Shown one piece after another: positions 52,801-63,471 of a stretch of DNA of 64,000 bases (positions within the stretch are counted from its first letter, which is position 1; the number at the start of each line of letters is the position of its first letter). A program made the translations under genes and the position numbers. The stretch comes from Elysia chlorotica (lineage: Eukaryota > Mollusca > Gastropoda > Plakobranchidae), in the NCBI GenBank assembly GCA_003991915.1, contig RQTK01000133.1, forward strand, positions 167,864 through 231,863. The letters are read 5' to 3'. The notes beneath the pieces are model-generated. The model was given only the letters and a program-made list of their open reading frames with translations, was not told the DNA's origin and made no database searches.

Positions 52801-55800
52801 ATAAGACATATTCAATATTACCGTTTGACCCATATAGTTATTCCTTACTCATTCACTGCACAGCAATTTTCAGGTTCTTCATAACCAATGACACTACCTT
52901 CGCTCTAGATCAACACCATCCCCAACATGATATGGTGATTCATCGATCGTTCGATGCATTGACGTATCGATTGATTGTTGATACATTGTTTGGTTGGTTA
53001 GTTGAGAGGGTACTTGGCTGTTTGTTTGATATTTACATTTTAAGGGATATTAATGGGAAAATTTAACTAGCATATGTGATGATGATTTTAAAGGCCCTTT
53101 TAGAATAAGTTATATCCAAAGTCGTACAAAAACTGTACAAAATGAAGATTTACCTATAACTTATAAGTCTAGTTAAAGCACTCTTATTATTACGCGGGGC
53201 ACGGTGGGTAGAACATCGGCTTTCGACGCAAAAGGTCAGTGTCCAACCCTGGCGATTGCGCTCCCTACTGGTTGGATCAGTTTCAGTTTAAATGTGATCG
53301 GCTGAAACAGGAGTCATGGTATCCCCGCCCTGCCTCGTGTGTCAAATAAAATTGTCAGACGTTAGCCTTGGGGCCCGTCCACAAAATAGCCTATATAGTA
53401 CTGATGTTGGACGTTAAACCAACTCGACAACAAATCAACTCTCATTAATACCCAACTATTATTAGATTGTAGGCCCCATGTTCTTGGACCGCTAGCTAAA
53501 ATCTACAACCTCAACCACCAGTACCCTTAACAATCACTCATTGTTTGCATACACTCCTGAATCGCGTGTGCCTCCTCGCCCACGTCCGTGAGTAGATCCA
53601 CGGCTCGGTGCTGGCCCGTTTCCCTGAGACACTGCAGCAGCACTGGATAGGCTCGGTCAGTGCGCCGCTCCGTCAGGGTTTTCATCAGCGCCGCAGTCCT
53701 GCGCTTGCTGTTCGTGATGCCCTGGCCAGTGGGGAAGTGATTAGACACAGAGGGTGAACATTTACAAAGAGTGGGCAGGTACAGAGGGTGGGCAGAGAGA
53801 GAAAGAGAGTGGGCAGAGACAGAGGGTGGACAGAGATAGTGGGTGGGCATAGTTTTGTCATATACAGAGGGTGGGCAGAGACAGAGGGTGGGTATAGTTT
53901 GGGTATTGACAGAGGGTGGGCATAGTTTGGGCATATACAGAGGGTGGACAGAGATAGAGGGCGGGCATAGTTTGGGCATAGACAGTGGGTTGGCATAGAC
54001 AGAGGGTGGACAGAGACAGAGGGTGGGTATAGTTTGGGCATTGACAGAGGGTGGGCATAGTTTGGGCATATACAGAGGATGGGCATAGTTTGGGCATATA
54101 CAGAGGGTGGACATAGTTTGGGCATATACAGAGGGTGGGCATAGTTTGGGCATAGATAGGGGGGCATAGACAGAGGGTGGGCATAGTTTGGGCATATACA
54201 GAGGGTGGACAGAGATAGAGGGCGGGCATAGTTTGGGCATAGACAGTGGGTTGGCATAGACAGAGGGTGGGTATAGTTTGGGCATTGACAGAGGGTGGGC
54301 ATAGTTTGGGCATATACAGAGGGTGGGCATAGACAGAGGGTGGGCATAGACAGAGTGTGGGCATAGACAGAGGGTGGGCAAAGACAGAGGGTGGGCATTC
54401 AGGAGACACAAAATCACTACGCGACCTAAAAGGAGAAGTCCATGACTGATGTGCTTTCTACGCCTACTTAAGTCACTTACATTTTTAATTGAGAAGATAA
54501 ATTTACCCTCTGTACCCTTTAAAATGTGTTTGCAATAAACGATTATTATATACTGAATGTTAGATAATATTGACTATATTTCTTGGATGTGAAACATTGA
54601 ATAATAATTATTGGATCTATTGAACTTTTGCTATTGTTCTTTGGATAGCATTGATTTTTTTTTGTATTGGCATTGAATAATATTGGGCCTATTGAACTTT
54701 GGCTATTGGTATTTGGATGTCGATTTTTATGTATTGGCATTGAATAATATTGGATTTATTGAACTTTGGCTATTGGTACATGTATTTGGATATGCTTGAT
54801 TTTTATGTATTGGCATTGAATAATATTGGGCCTATTGAACTTTGGCTATTGGTCTTTGGATAGCATCGATTTTTATGTATTGGCATTGAATAATATTGGA
54901 CCTATTGAACTTTGGCTATTGGTACATGTATTTGGATAGCATCGATTTTATGTATTGGTTGTTGTAAGGATATAAAGTTTTGCCGGACCTGGTACTTGAC
55001 GCAGTCCGCGATGTCCAGCAGCCCCTCCCGGGTTAGCAGGGTGAGCAGCTCCGTGCTGACCGCCAGGGCGTGAGTGACCTCCTCGCGGTGCTGCCGGTAC
55101 TTCAGTCCGAGCACGTCCATGTCCAGGTCTAGGCGATGCTCTACTCGGTATATACAGTCAACTATAGAAGATAATGGATTTATTAGTTGATTGCTTCACA
55201 GTAGGGGGCGCGGTGGTCCAGGGGTAGAACATCGGCTTCCGACGCAAAAGGTCCCGAGTTCGAATCCTGACTGTTGCGTTCCCTACTGGTTGGGTCGGTG
55301 TCAGTATAATGTGACCGGCTGAGCAGGAGTCATGGTATCCCCGCCCTGTCTCGTGTGTGGCAGCACATAAAATTAAAAAGGTCCCGAGTTCGAATCCTGG
55401 CTGTTGCGTTCCCTACTGGTTGGGTCGGTGTCAGTATAATGTGACCGGCTGAGATAGGAGTCATGGTATCCTCGCCGTGTCTCGTGTGTGGCAGCACATA
55501 AAATTGTCAGACGTCATTCTTGGGTCCCGTCCACAATATAGCCTATATAGTGCTGCTGTTGGACGTTAAACCAACCCAACCAACCAACCAAGCTTCACAG
55601 TAGGGTGTATTTTTTATATATATACGTAAAAAGCCGACAATAGTGGAGTGATTTTATGAGTCACTAAACAAAAGCTAACAGGGATACCAGCACTTGAACA
55701 TCAGCAGTTCACATTTTACTCACACTGAGCAAACCAGTAAAGAAAAGGCGGTCCAATTAGAGTGCAAACCGGGGATTTCCGAATATAAACCGCGCACACT

Positions 55801-56984
55801 ACAAATCTATAGGGAAGGAAACATAAATAAATTCCTCGACCATGGAATCGAACTCAAATTGCAACCCAACGCTTTACCGCTTAAGCCAGGCTTAAGTCAG
55901 CTGGCCCCTGAGCTGAGTATGGTTTTGTTACCTGGTCAAATAGGACGAAGACGTCCACTTCCAGGGACAAACAGTTTGAGTCAAAACTGCGCTGTGCAGT
56001 TATCGTAATGGCAATGTATTTTAGTAGGTTAGGAATTCTCCAACCGAAGACAAACTTGTCAATTGAGACAGGGAGCACGCGAAAGAGTTCTTAATGATTA
56101 TTTACAGAGACATTTCCTCGACTGGGGATATTTGCAAATACATTTTACGGAAAATGCGGGTTTAATACTTTACAAAAACTAGTATGAATAGCAAAGACAC
56201 CTGAAAGAGGAGACAAAGGGTATATGAAGTGATGGGATCAAGAAAGATTCTAGCAAAAATATAAAATTGAAGAGACAGGCAGAGATATTTAAACAAAGGC
56301 ACACAAACAATACCAGAATTAAGAAAAATATAAAAAATTATGTTTCTTCCCGCAAGGGATATACAATATAGAGCCTAACATTTATAACTGTTTAAGATAT
56401 TAAAAAATTAAATATTGAATTAACACTGGATATGGCCTAGAAACACCATTTCGTCTGTTAGAAGTGGTTCCTTTTAAACTGCTTCATAATATGTATCACT
56501 GTCAGCAACCATAACTTGTAGGACAACTTTTAGACATTTGTAACTATTACTTTTTTTTTTAACAACAAAATTTACTCACTCTAGTCAATGTTGCAGTTCC
56601 TATGGTAATCTGAATCCAGATCAGACATGTATCCACAGTAATTAAAGCTTACCCTGTTTGCTTGGACCACAAAAAAGTCGAAATAGTACGCGATGCGACA
56701 CAAAATGCGCCTAGATTTAAAGTCCTTGGGTCTCTGAAACTTCTTATTGATATGACTGTAGCGGTGTTCAAGACCAGTGGTCAATATCGTAAATCGCCAA
56801 TCGGTTTCAAGTTGAATTATTTCTCCCCCAGCCCACTGCAAACTCTTGCAATAGCGGACGGGTCATTAGTCTCCAGTGACTGTGTGATAACATTGTTGTA
56901 GACCCTGGCACGCAGTTCCACCCTCCAGGTCCGGACATCAAAATCTAACCCAGCAGATTGTTCAGATTGGGGCTCTGGGGACGC
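48383..56984 (-). CDS. CARD and coiled-coil protein, 5' incomplete
   Basis: Minus-strand exons in transcript order: 56984-56912, 55161-54989, 53721-53553, 52671-52523, 52173-52024, 49846-48383. Phases agree throughout, giving 725 residues to the stop. Exons 2 and 3 encode a CARD: YRQHREEVTHALAVSTELLT, LLTREGLLDIADCVKYQ, then GITNSKRRTAALMKTLTERR and YPVLLQCLRETGQHRAVDLL. The LREtGQ..(L/V)(A/V)DLL end is typical of CARDs. Then come acidic and helical segments, and a long C-terminal exon with Ser/Pro-rich linkers and coiled coils. CARDs act by homotypic assembly in apoptotic or innate-immune complexes in the cytosol. I do not recognise a named orthologue; no caspase, kinase or MAGUK domain is present. 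The first-exon donor (GC|GTGCCA) is weak and the 5' end is unknown. Confidence 0.78.
49847..50610. other. Intron part of the CARD gene, with degenerate repeats
   Basis: Contains loose repeats of ACAGAGACAGGCATGGAGGT at 49985-50165 and otherwise nothing notable. Confidence 0.6.
50611..52023 (-). repeat. 20-bp minisatellite, ~70 copies of a 5' splice site
   Basis: On the gene's sense (minus) strand the unit is GTTACCTCCAGGTGAGACAC, with point variants and rare indels. The exon ending at 52024 has the junction GCTACCTCCAG|GTGAGTCAC. The array directly abuts this donor, so the repeat is a tandem copy of the exon-intron border. The unit keeps the CAG|GTGAG core needed for U1 pairing in most copies. 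Confidence 0.93.
52024..52173 (-). CDS. CARD gene exon: helical segment
   Basis: 150 nt, phase 0 at both ends. Reads VWTDAQDSMRRAVDALSRCQ, AVIAKLHQDCLQVAHTNAEL and TAETRSCYLQ. Amphipathic helices, spectrin-like in feel but not assignable. Reading past the donor meets a TGA within about five codons, so retention of this intron would truncate the protein right after the CARD region. Confidence 0.82.
52523..52671 (-). CDS. CARD gene exon: acidic helix and Pro-rich link
   Basis: 149 nt, entered at phase 1, left at phase 0. Reads IKLDEQVTAIDEFLEVEERR, AGLAQDKLDCGHEDKRT then RPSPPATSDRQ. The donor is CAG|GTCTGG. Confidence 0.75.
52674..53190. other. Intron of the CARD gene
   Basis: AT-rich, no exon seen. 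Contains short imperfect TCGAT-type palindromes around 52940-52975. Confidence 0.5.
53195..53435 (+). mobile_element. SINE copy
   Basis: Main-family copy with a shortened A box (ACGGTGGGTAGAACATCGG) and the full body to GTTGGACGTTAAACCAAC. It lies in an intron of the CARD gene, opposite to its transcription. Confidence 0.87.
53553..53721 (-). CDS. CARD gene exon: second half of CARD
   Basis: Acceptor CACTGGCCAG, phase 0 in. The donor GAGT|GTATGC leaves at phase 1 and matches the next acceptor (GCACAG|TACAG). Covers CARD helices 4-6: RRTAALMKTLTERR, AYPVLLQCLRETGQ, AVDLL. Confidence 0.82.
53735..54405. repeat. Minisatellite of 12- and 17-bp subunits next to the CARD acceptor
   Basis: Combinations of GGGCATAGTTT, GGGCATAGACAGAGGGT and GGGCATATACAGAGGGT. 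All three minus-strand frames stay open over 180-296 codons because the subunits lack stop triplets on that strand. No start, domain or splice logic supports coding. Confidence 0.92.
54590..54960. repeat. ~80-bp minisatellite, about 5 copies
   Basis: Unit contains TATTGGCATTGAATAATATT, GGGCCTATTGAACTTTGGCT and ATTGGT...TTTGGATAGCATCG. It lies in the intron that splits the CARD. Confidence 0.9.
54989..55161 (-). CDS. CARD gene exon: first half of CARD
   Basis: Acceptor TTCTATAG, phase 1 in; donor CAG|GTCCGG, phase 0 out. Reads DCIYRVEHRLDLDMDVLGLK then CARD helices 1-3 (YRQHREEVTHALAVSTELLT, LLTREGLLDIADCVKYQ). Confidence 0.8.
55206..55592 (+). mobile_element. SINE copy with internal 131-bp tandem duplication
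   Basis: The segment from AAAAGGTCCCGAGTTCGAAT (55246) to the AGCACATAAAATT block is repeated at 55377, giving two B boxes and two middle regions but one head and one tail. Confidence 0.9.
55593..56911. other. CARD gene intron; tRNA-like element at 55850-55920
   Basis: The minus strand at 55850-55920 reads GGCTTAAGCGGTAAAGCG and GAGTTCGATTCCATGG, a degraded tRNA-type head. The minus frame at 56581-56841 has no recognised feature. Confidence 0.5.
56912..56984 (-). CDS. CARD gene, most upstream exon seen
   Basis: Acceptor TTTCTACAG, phase 0. Reads ASPEPQSEQSAGLDFDVRTW RVEL. The end was chosen at GC|GTGCCA because this gives the phase 1 needed by the next exon and a sensible RVEL-L-DCIYRVEH junction. 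An end at AGG|GTCTAC would be a better donor but breaks the frame. Upstream exons and the start codon are not seen. Confidence 0.55.
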
Positions 56985-57254
56985 CTGTAGAAAGTAATAA
57001 TTTACAGACCAGTTAGACTTCGCCGATATCAACCTGATTTTCTCAATTCAATGAGAAAAGTTGAAAAGAAGTGCGGTACACAGTTTACGAGTTTGGCGAT
57101 TATGTACCCATATTTTGTCCTTTTCTTGTTCCCTATGCCATCTTTCGTTCATTTTCTTTATCTTTGTCTTTTACTTTCTGTCTTTTCACTTTTATTTTCT
57201 CTTATCCTCTCATTTGGACACTCAGTCTCGTTCTCTCTGGCTGTGTTTGTGTGT

Positions 57255-57255
57255 G

Positions 57256-57330
<75 letters not shown>

Positions 57331-57341
57331 CTGTCTCCATG

Positions 57342-57412
<71 letters not shown>

Positions 57413-57420
57413 CTCTGTCT
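57255..57420. repeat. (CT)n microsatellite
   Basis: Two CT arrays separated by GTTTCTGTCTCCATGTCTGA. Long frames on both strands are artefacts. Confidence 0.97.
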
Positions 57421-57689
57421 TTCTGTGGGGCTGCATATGGCTGCACAAAAAATTGTCAGAAATAAGTCTAGTGACCCTTCCACGATACAACCTTCTTGCC
57501 TAGGTAACCAAACAAAATAACTTTATAGCGCTTTGTTTTACTTATTTTTTTAGAAAATAAATTCCACCACGATATGCATCTTAACTATATAGATGTATTA
57601 AAATTCAGGCTACGTTAAGCCACGTAACTGTGCTGTTGAAAAGATTTTATAGAATGTGTGTCTACAAAATTTCGACTTTGTTCCAATAC

Positions 57690-57858
57690 CACGAGTTCTT
57701 GAATTAAAACATAAAAATTATTCAAAGGAATGTTTCTTTTTTAATGTCAATTTTTTACGTCTCACTTCTTGTCCCACGAGTTCTTGAATTAAAACATAAA
57801 AATTATTCAAAGGAATGTTTCTTTTTTAATGTCAATTTTTTACGTCTCACTTCTTGTC
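57690..57858. repeat. 85-bp tandem duplication
   Basis: The segment starting CACGAGTTCTTGAATTAAAA occurs twice in direct succession, almost perfectly (period 85). Confidence 0.92.
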
Positions 57859-57890
57859 GTTATTTAGAGTACGACAAGAATTTAATACAT

Positions 57891-58083
57891 GCCTATTGTC
57901 GAGATTTGATTTCTTCAGCCGTAGTATAAACGTGTAGGTCTACATTTTTATTGAGAACCGAATTGATCTGGAGTCAAACTGGGTTATGCCTATTGTCGAG
58001 ATTTGATTTCTTCAGCCGTAGTATAAACGTGTAGGTCTACATTTTTATTGAGAACCGAATTGATCTGGAGTCAAACTGGGTTA
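57891..58083. repeat. 97-bp tandem duplication
   Basis: The segment starting GCCTATTGTCGAGATTTGAT occurs twice in direct succession (period 97), only about 30 bases after the 85-bp duplication. Confidence 0.93.
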
Positions 58084-58334
58084 TTAGAGGCAATTCCGCA
58101 AATAATTTTGTTTATCTCTGCCTAAAGGTGTGTTAAGACAAATTTAGAACTATTTGTGTTTTATGTTTGGTTTGTGTTCGCTTTTCTATAAATCCGAAGC
58201 ATCATAAACCTATGTGTGTAACACCATTGAATTCTCGAGGAACCAAAGTTCTAGTTTTTCTTTTATATGAACACGAGAAGCCTTCTCTCGCTGTCTCCCT
58301 GTGTCGATCTCTGTTTCTTTCTGCCTCTCACTCT

Positions 58335-58340
58335 CTCACT

Positions 58341-58398
<58 letters not shown>
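58335..58398. repeat. (CT)n microsatellite
   Basis: CT array inside a longer pyrimidine-rich stretch. Confidence 0.96.
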
Positions 58399-58399
<1 letters not shown>

Positions 58400-58564
58400 C
58401 GTGTGTGTCTCTCTATCTGTCTCTGCATGTCTGTCTCTCTACATTTCTTTGTCTCTGTATCTCGGTATTTCTTTTTGTTTTTCATGATTTTCCGTTGCCA
58501 GTCTTTGGTTATTTGAACATCTCCCCGAAAAACCTTAATTATAAGGAAACCTAGGAAAGAGTAT

Positions 58565-58622
58565 TGAACCTAAGACAACCTGCTTGTCAGCCAAGAGACC
58601 TACCGACTGAGATAACCTGCTA
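58565..58622 (-). mobile_element. tRNA-like SINE head
   Basis: The minus strand reads GGTTATCTCAGTCGGTAGGT (A-box-like) and TTAGGTTCAATACTC (B-box-like). Confidence 0.5.
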
Positions 58623-58822
58623 ACCCCCCCCCCCCCCTTTCCCCCAACAAACTAAAGCATATCAGTTGTAGCGGGGAGAAGTGAAATGTATTTCTGTGAT
58701 ATGAAATTGAAAGGTCCAAAATGCCAGCCCTTATTGCGAAAAATGATGACAAAGTCATTAGTGTGATGTGTGACCGACAATTACAGGTTCACACATTACA
58801 TCTACTTAGTCAATAATACTGC

Positions 58823-59045
58823 TTTACATCGGCCTCGGTGCAAAAGGTCCGGGTTCGAGCCCTGGCAATTGCGCTCCCTACTGGTTGGATCGGTGTCAGC
58901 TTACTGTGACCGGCTGAGACAGGAGTCATGGTATCCCCGCCCTGTCTCTTGTGTGGCAGCACATAAAATTGTCAGACGTCAGTCTTGGGGTCCTCCCACA
59001 ATGGTCTATATAGTGCTGATGTTGGACGTTAAAAAAACTCAACTC
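58823..59045 (+). mobile_element. SINE copy, head truncated
   Basis: Main-family copy from ACATCGGCCTCGGTGCAAAA through the B box GGGTTCGAGCCCTGG to GTTGGACGTTAAAAAAACTC. Confidence 0.87.
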
Positions 59046-60159
59046 CGCGTTGCGAAGTTTGGTCTTTTTTATTACCGTACAGAAAGATACAATGCGGTCA
59101 ATGTTGAATGAATTGCGTGGAGAGTCGTCTCATCGTGTCTCAAGCACGCGTCTGATAGAGAAACTTGCGCACTGATTGAATCATGATTGTCTATGTCAGG
59201 CTATTTACATCAACTAGAAACTAGAATGTCGACCACTTTTAGCCAAAGGGCGCTTCAAATCTAACCCAACGCTCCCAAGGATCGGTGACTCTGTGGGGCT
59301 ACCTGGTTTTTATAGGGGAATTCTTATTCTGATCGGCGCTCATCAGCTTTCGTCTTTCACCCTGTGGGAGGCCTAAGACATCCAGGGATGGTAAGTACAG
59401 TGGTACGATAGTTATATAAAGCCCCGGACTCAAGTATTTTATTGGGGGTCTTACAGCACCGTTCTAGGCCTACTTGCTACCCAAGACCGTGGAGGGTAGG
59501 GCGCACGTTGTGACACAAGCGAAGGTTTGCTGAATGGACAAATCAGTGTACGTGCATGGTCGACTATTACTGGACATTGGTTGTATCAGTAACATCAACA
59601 CGCTCAGGTATAACCTGGAGACGAAGAGTTCTCATTCTCTATAGAGAGAGGGAGAGAATTCTCTCATTCTCTTTAGGTTTAACGTCTCCTAGGTTCCCCT
59701 GAGGGATCCTATACGGCGAACGAAGAGTTCTCTCATAACCAATTCTCTCTTACTAAGTTTACATGCAAACTAGGTTTTTGAAATACCACAAGAGTACACG
59801 TATTTAGCATTCAATTGTTAGTTTTATTGCTTATTAGGTAAATAAAATATATCAAAGAACATAAGATACATCATGTAATATGTGGAGGGACTTAATTAAG
59901 CTGTACTTGAATTCAACAAAAAAATGTAGGTGAAAGAAAGGGGGAGGAAGAAAGAGCAAGAGAGGTTAATATACAAATATGACAGAAAAACAGGTGGGTT
60001 TTTTTTAAGTTCCTATGATTGATATTATTATTAGAAATAGAAATATAGTCTAAATCCAAAATTTAAATTCAAATCATTACAATATATAAAACTTAATATG
60101 CGTATGTGTGAAGAATCTGTCACATATTTAGATCTATGCATTGTGTAAATATCACAGTA
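59046..60159. other. Intergenic; possible isolated 5' exon near 59300-59390
   Basis: GC-richer unique DNA at 59100-59600. A TTTTTATAGGGG box at 59308 and GGGATG|GTAAGTAC at 59383-59396 look like a promoter and a first-exon donor on the plus strand, but no matching downstream exon is visible in the window. A GA/CT-rich imperfect inverted repeat lies at 59635-59670. Confidence 0.3.
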
Positions 60160-60300
60160 TAGTATTATAATGTGACCGGCTGGAACAGGAGTCCTGGCAT
60201 CCCCGCTCTGTCTCTGTGTGTCAAACATTTGGCGTGGGTGACATTCACAATAAGCTATATAGTAACAATGTTGAAGGTTAAGCAAACTAATTGAACTCAA
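60160..60300 (+). mobile_element. Diverged SINE 3' half
   Basis: Blocks AATGTGACCGGCTGGAACAG, CCCGCTCTGTCTC and AAGCTATATAGTAACAATG in order, ending GTTAAGCAAAC. The head is missing. Confidence 0.72.
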
Positions 60301-61064
60301 TCCGGTTCAAATGATTTGGAAATTGTTTCCACGTTTGGCACAGAAATATCCCTTTAAACATCTGCATCTTTTTTTTTTAAAACTCCCTGATACTTAGTGC
60401 ATTATACGAAGTAATATTGATAAGAAGAAAATCTTTTCTTTTCACCACCTTTCTCAAATTCTTATATTACATATTCAGCAAAGAATTATTTAAAATACAA
60501 GGACAACAAAATTTGAGAGACATCTGAGGCAAAAAAATCTTGAAGCAAAATTATTTTCAAGAAGAGTTAAGCATCAATTTTCAATGAATTTTGTGAAGAT
60601 GTGTTTTGAATTATCACAACGCTTACAGATCTACAATAATATATTTACAGAAAGACATAATAGTTCGATGAGCAGGACAGAAGTACCAGAACACACAATT
60701 AAAAATTTTTTTTTTCTAAATGACGAATAGTTATTAATAGTTTCACTGTTTTTATTTCCCTAATTCAAGTTAGACATCATTCTCATACAAAGATTTCATA
60801 TTCACCATTACCTCAAAACAGGCTAAAGTATCAAAGTATATTATCGTCCTTCTTTCTGTCAAAAGATGTTCATTCTTTTTTAAAGTACTTTATCTCCAAT
60901 CAATGCCATTGCATATGTTTGCAGGACAACAGCTTGGAGTCACCCCTAACTTTCATAGTAATACAATATGAGAAAGGTAACAAAAAGCTTATAAAATAAG
61001 ATTTAAAAAAAAATTTAACATACACTTTACAGAGTGAATCAAAGTAGATGTCATGCCGCAATTA
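60301..61064. other. 3' flank of the minus-strand gene, no gene seen
   Basis: AT-rich. TTTATT at 60751-60756 (AATAAA on the minus strand) lies about 310 bases past the stop codon and is a candidate polyadenylation signal. Confidence 0.5.
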
Positions 61065-62784
61065 TCATTTGTTTACTAAGCACCACACGCTCTTCATCCA
61101 CGTCCCACCAAGCAGCCACAGCATTGATCTGGGCAGTCGGACAGAGATCGGAGTGAAAAAATCTGCAACATCAGGATTGGAGTAGGCACTTTTGTTATAC
61201 TCTCCATTGAGACCTCCGAAACTGTGGGCTGCTCCCCACATCATGCCGGTATACCAGGACACATACGGCATGGCTTCATAGAACTCCAGTGACAGCACGA
61301 AAGCCCCGCTACTTCCTCGACACGTGGCTGTGCTGTATGAGAACTGTCTTCGATTACAAGTGCCGGCACCTGTACAAGATTTCATTTCCCCAACAGTGAT
61401 TTTCTTGGGTTGACCGTGTGGATGGGACACAACTACACACAAATTCTTCCAGTCAATGTTGGGGCTGGTACCAGCTTGTCCTTCAAACTTAAACTTAAGA
61501 TGCTTATACTGAGCCTGTATTTGTTTTAACTCGCTCACCAATGTTTCGTCATGTGTGACGCACATAAAAATAGAGTTATCTCCCTCATGCCCCTTGGATC
61601 CACCCCTCGTCCCCCAGACAATCTTTACCCTGCCATCCGTGCCCGAAGCTTCGTCATCGTAGAAAAAGCTGACCTGGGTGGCCTTGGCCTCCTCAGTGTT
61701 AAAGACCACGTGCTGAGCTGTCGCGATGTACAGTTTGTGACAGGTCTGATGGGGCGAGGGGCTGGACTCACACTCGGGACACTGGCAGGGACCGTCGTGC
61801 TGGGACATGGCAATCAAATGACCAGACCCGAAGTGCGCCAGGCTTGTTCCCCGGCAGCTCGAAAAACAGTATCCATCAGGTCGGTCCCAGCTAGTGTAGC
61901 CAACTTTTAGCCTGACCGTTGTGGCACACATGTACTTCACGTAGTCCAGAACCAGGGGTTTGCGGCACCACTGTGGCAGTTTGTCAAGGGAAAACTCTGC
62001 GGCAGGAATGAATTGGTGATGCCCAGGGTTCTTAGTGCACATCTGCCAGGCCAGACTGCTTTCTTCTGCCTCATGGCTGCTGGTGCCCAGCACTTCACAC
62101 TCATGGGAACCTGGGACACGGTTGAGACCAAAAAAAAAAAATATAAACCATAATAACATATATGTACAGGTTATAGTACACCTTCAAATTTACATAGATA
62201 ACTGAAAGGACAATTTTCGGAAAATGAAATGAAGAAAATTTTTTAGGAAAAATTGGTGCCAAGTTCGTAAACATTTGATTACTTTAAAATCGAATCCCTT
62301 GGAATTCCCAAAGAATTTCAAACACATATAATAATTCAACTTCAAAATAAGTGATAAAATCAAGCATAAAGCACATTCTTTTTTATTGTTTAAAACTGCT
62401 ACCCAATAGAGCCAAAAACTGAAATCCTGGACTTCTATAATTGCTACATCTTAACAAGACATAGATCCCCCCCAAAACAAAAACAACAACAAAAAAATTT
62501 TTTAATTAAAAAAAAAGAAGGAAATAACAAAGACTTCTTTTAATGGAAGCTACCTGGTACTTTAACAAGAGAATTTGTTCAAATTACTGAAATGCATGAA
62601 GAAAGCATTTAAAAACTAAAGAATGGAAATACAGAGAGTTCAGTAGTTGCATGGTTGAATCAAAATCTTCACCCTAAGAAGAAAAAATATTTTGAAATTT
62701 TTATTGAATCAAATTTCAAAATATTCGACTTTATTTTAATCAATCTCTATGATAGCTAAGGAGATGTCACAGTGATACAACTTG

Positions 62785-62833
<49 letters not shown>

Positions 62834-63471
62834 TGTGTGTGTGTGTGTGTTTATTTTGTGTTTTTGCTTTTTTCATACAATATATCGTAGACTCCTTCTC
62901 CAGATGACAAATTTATAAACAATAAATAGTTTGTCTTCTCACAGTTATAACCACAGGGGTGCGAGGCAAAACAACACATAGCTTAACTCATCTGCACACT
63001 AATGCTCCTTGCTTCTCCTCATGTTAAAAGCATGCCTATCATAGTACTTACATTATCCCGCAGCTTTAAACTTCCTAAGATGAATAAAGATAATTATTTT
63101 AACAAACGAAAGTGTTTTGTCCCACTTTTTTTTACTCACCTTGATCTCTCTTTTTCTCTACAAGATGGCTTATTTCTGGTGAAATAAAACAAAACAAACA
63201 AATCAAAAGTTAGGCTTCAGAGGAATAACTGTATGTACAACTTCTTCCTGCAAGAATTTTTTTTATGCCGACAATAATCTAAAAACTGACAGTAATATTA
63301 TAAGACAAAATAACAATTTCAGTTTGGCATGGAAAGACATAATTGTTGTACAACTAAGTAATAAGAAAACTTCAGACTAAACTAAAATAAGTTACACTTT
63401 TTTGGTCTTTTTTTGGTTAAGAATACAATTGTCTCACCATCTGTTGTCACAGAACTGTCAGTTGCTGCCAT
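61065..63471 (-). CDS. Putative secreted or cytosolic trypsin-like (PA-clan) peptidase-fold protein
   Basis: Exons 63471-63438, 63175-63140 and 62110-61065, joined at phase 1 both times, encode 371 residues. The ATG at 63471 has a good context (GAG ATG G) and an upstream in-frame stop. The long exon reads GSGHLIAMSQHDGPCQCPEC, LYIATAQHVVFN, EGDNSIFMCVTHDE and TCRGSSGAFVLS. These match, in order, the pre-His strand, the TAxH histidine, a plausible Asp region and a GxSGA serine motif of a divergent trypsin fold. Cys-rich, but the N-terminus (MAATDSSVTTD...) is not a signal peptide, so it may be intracellular. Activity is uncertain, and the exact family was not recognised. Confidence 0.72.
62111..63139. 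other. Intron with (GA)n(GT)n tract
   Basis: GA then GT dinucleotide array at 62783-62850. No exon seen otherwise. Confidence 0.6.
63140..63175 (-). CDS. 36-nt microexon of the peptidase-like gene
   Basis: Flanked on the minus strand by TTTCACCAG and GTGAGT. Adds 12 residues (E)ISHLVEKKRDQ at phase 1/1, so it can be skipped without changing frame. Confidence 0.7.

Noticed and set aside
53527-54417. Overlapping minus-strand frames of 296, 237 and 183 codons rich in Cys, Pro and Tyr
   Set aside because: They come from a minisatellite lacking stop triplets on that strand. Only the last ~57 residues of one frame are a real CARD exon, bounded by a proper acceptor at 53721.
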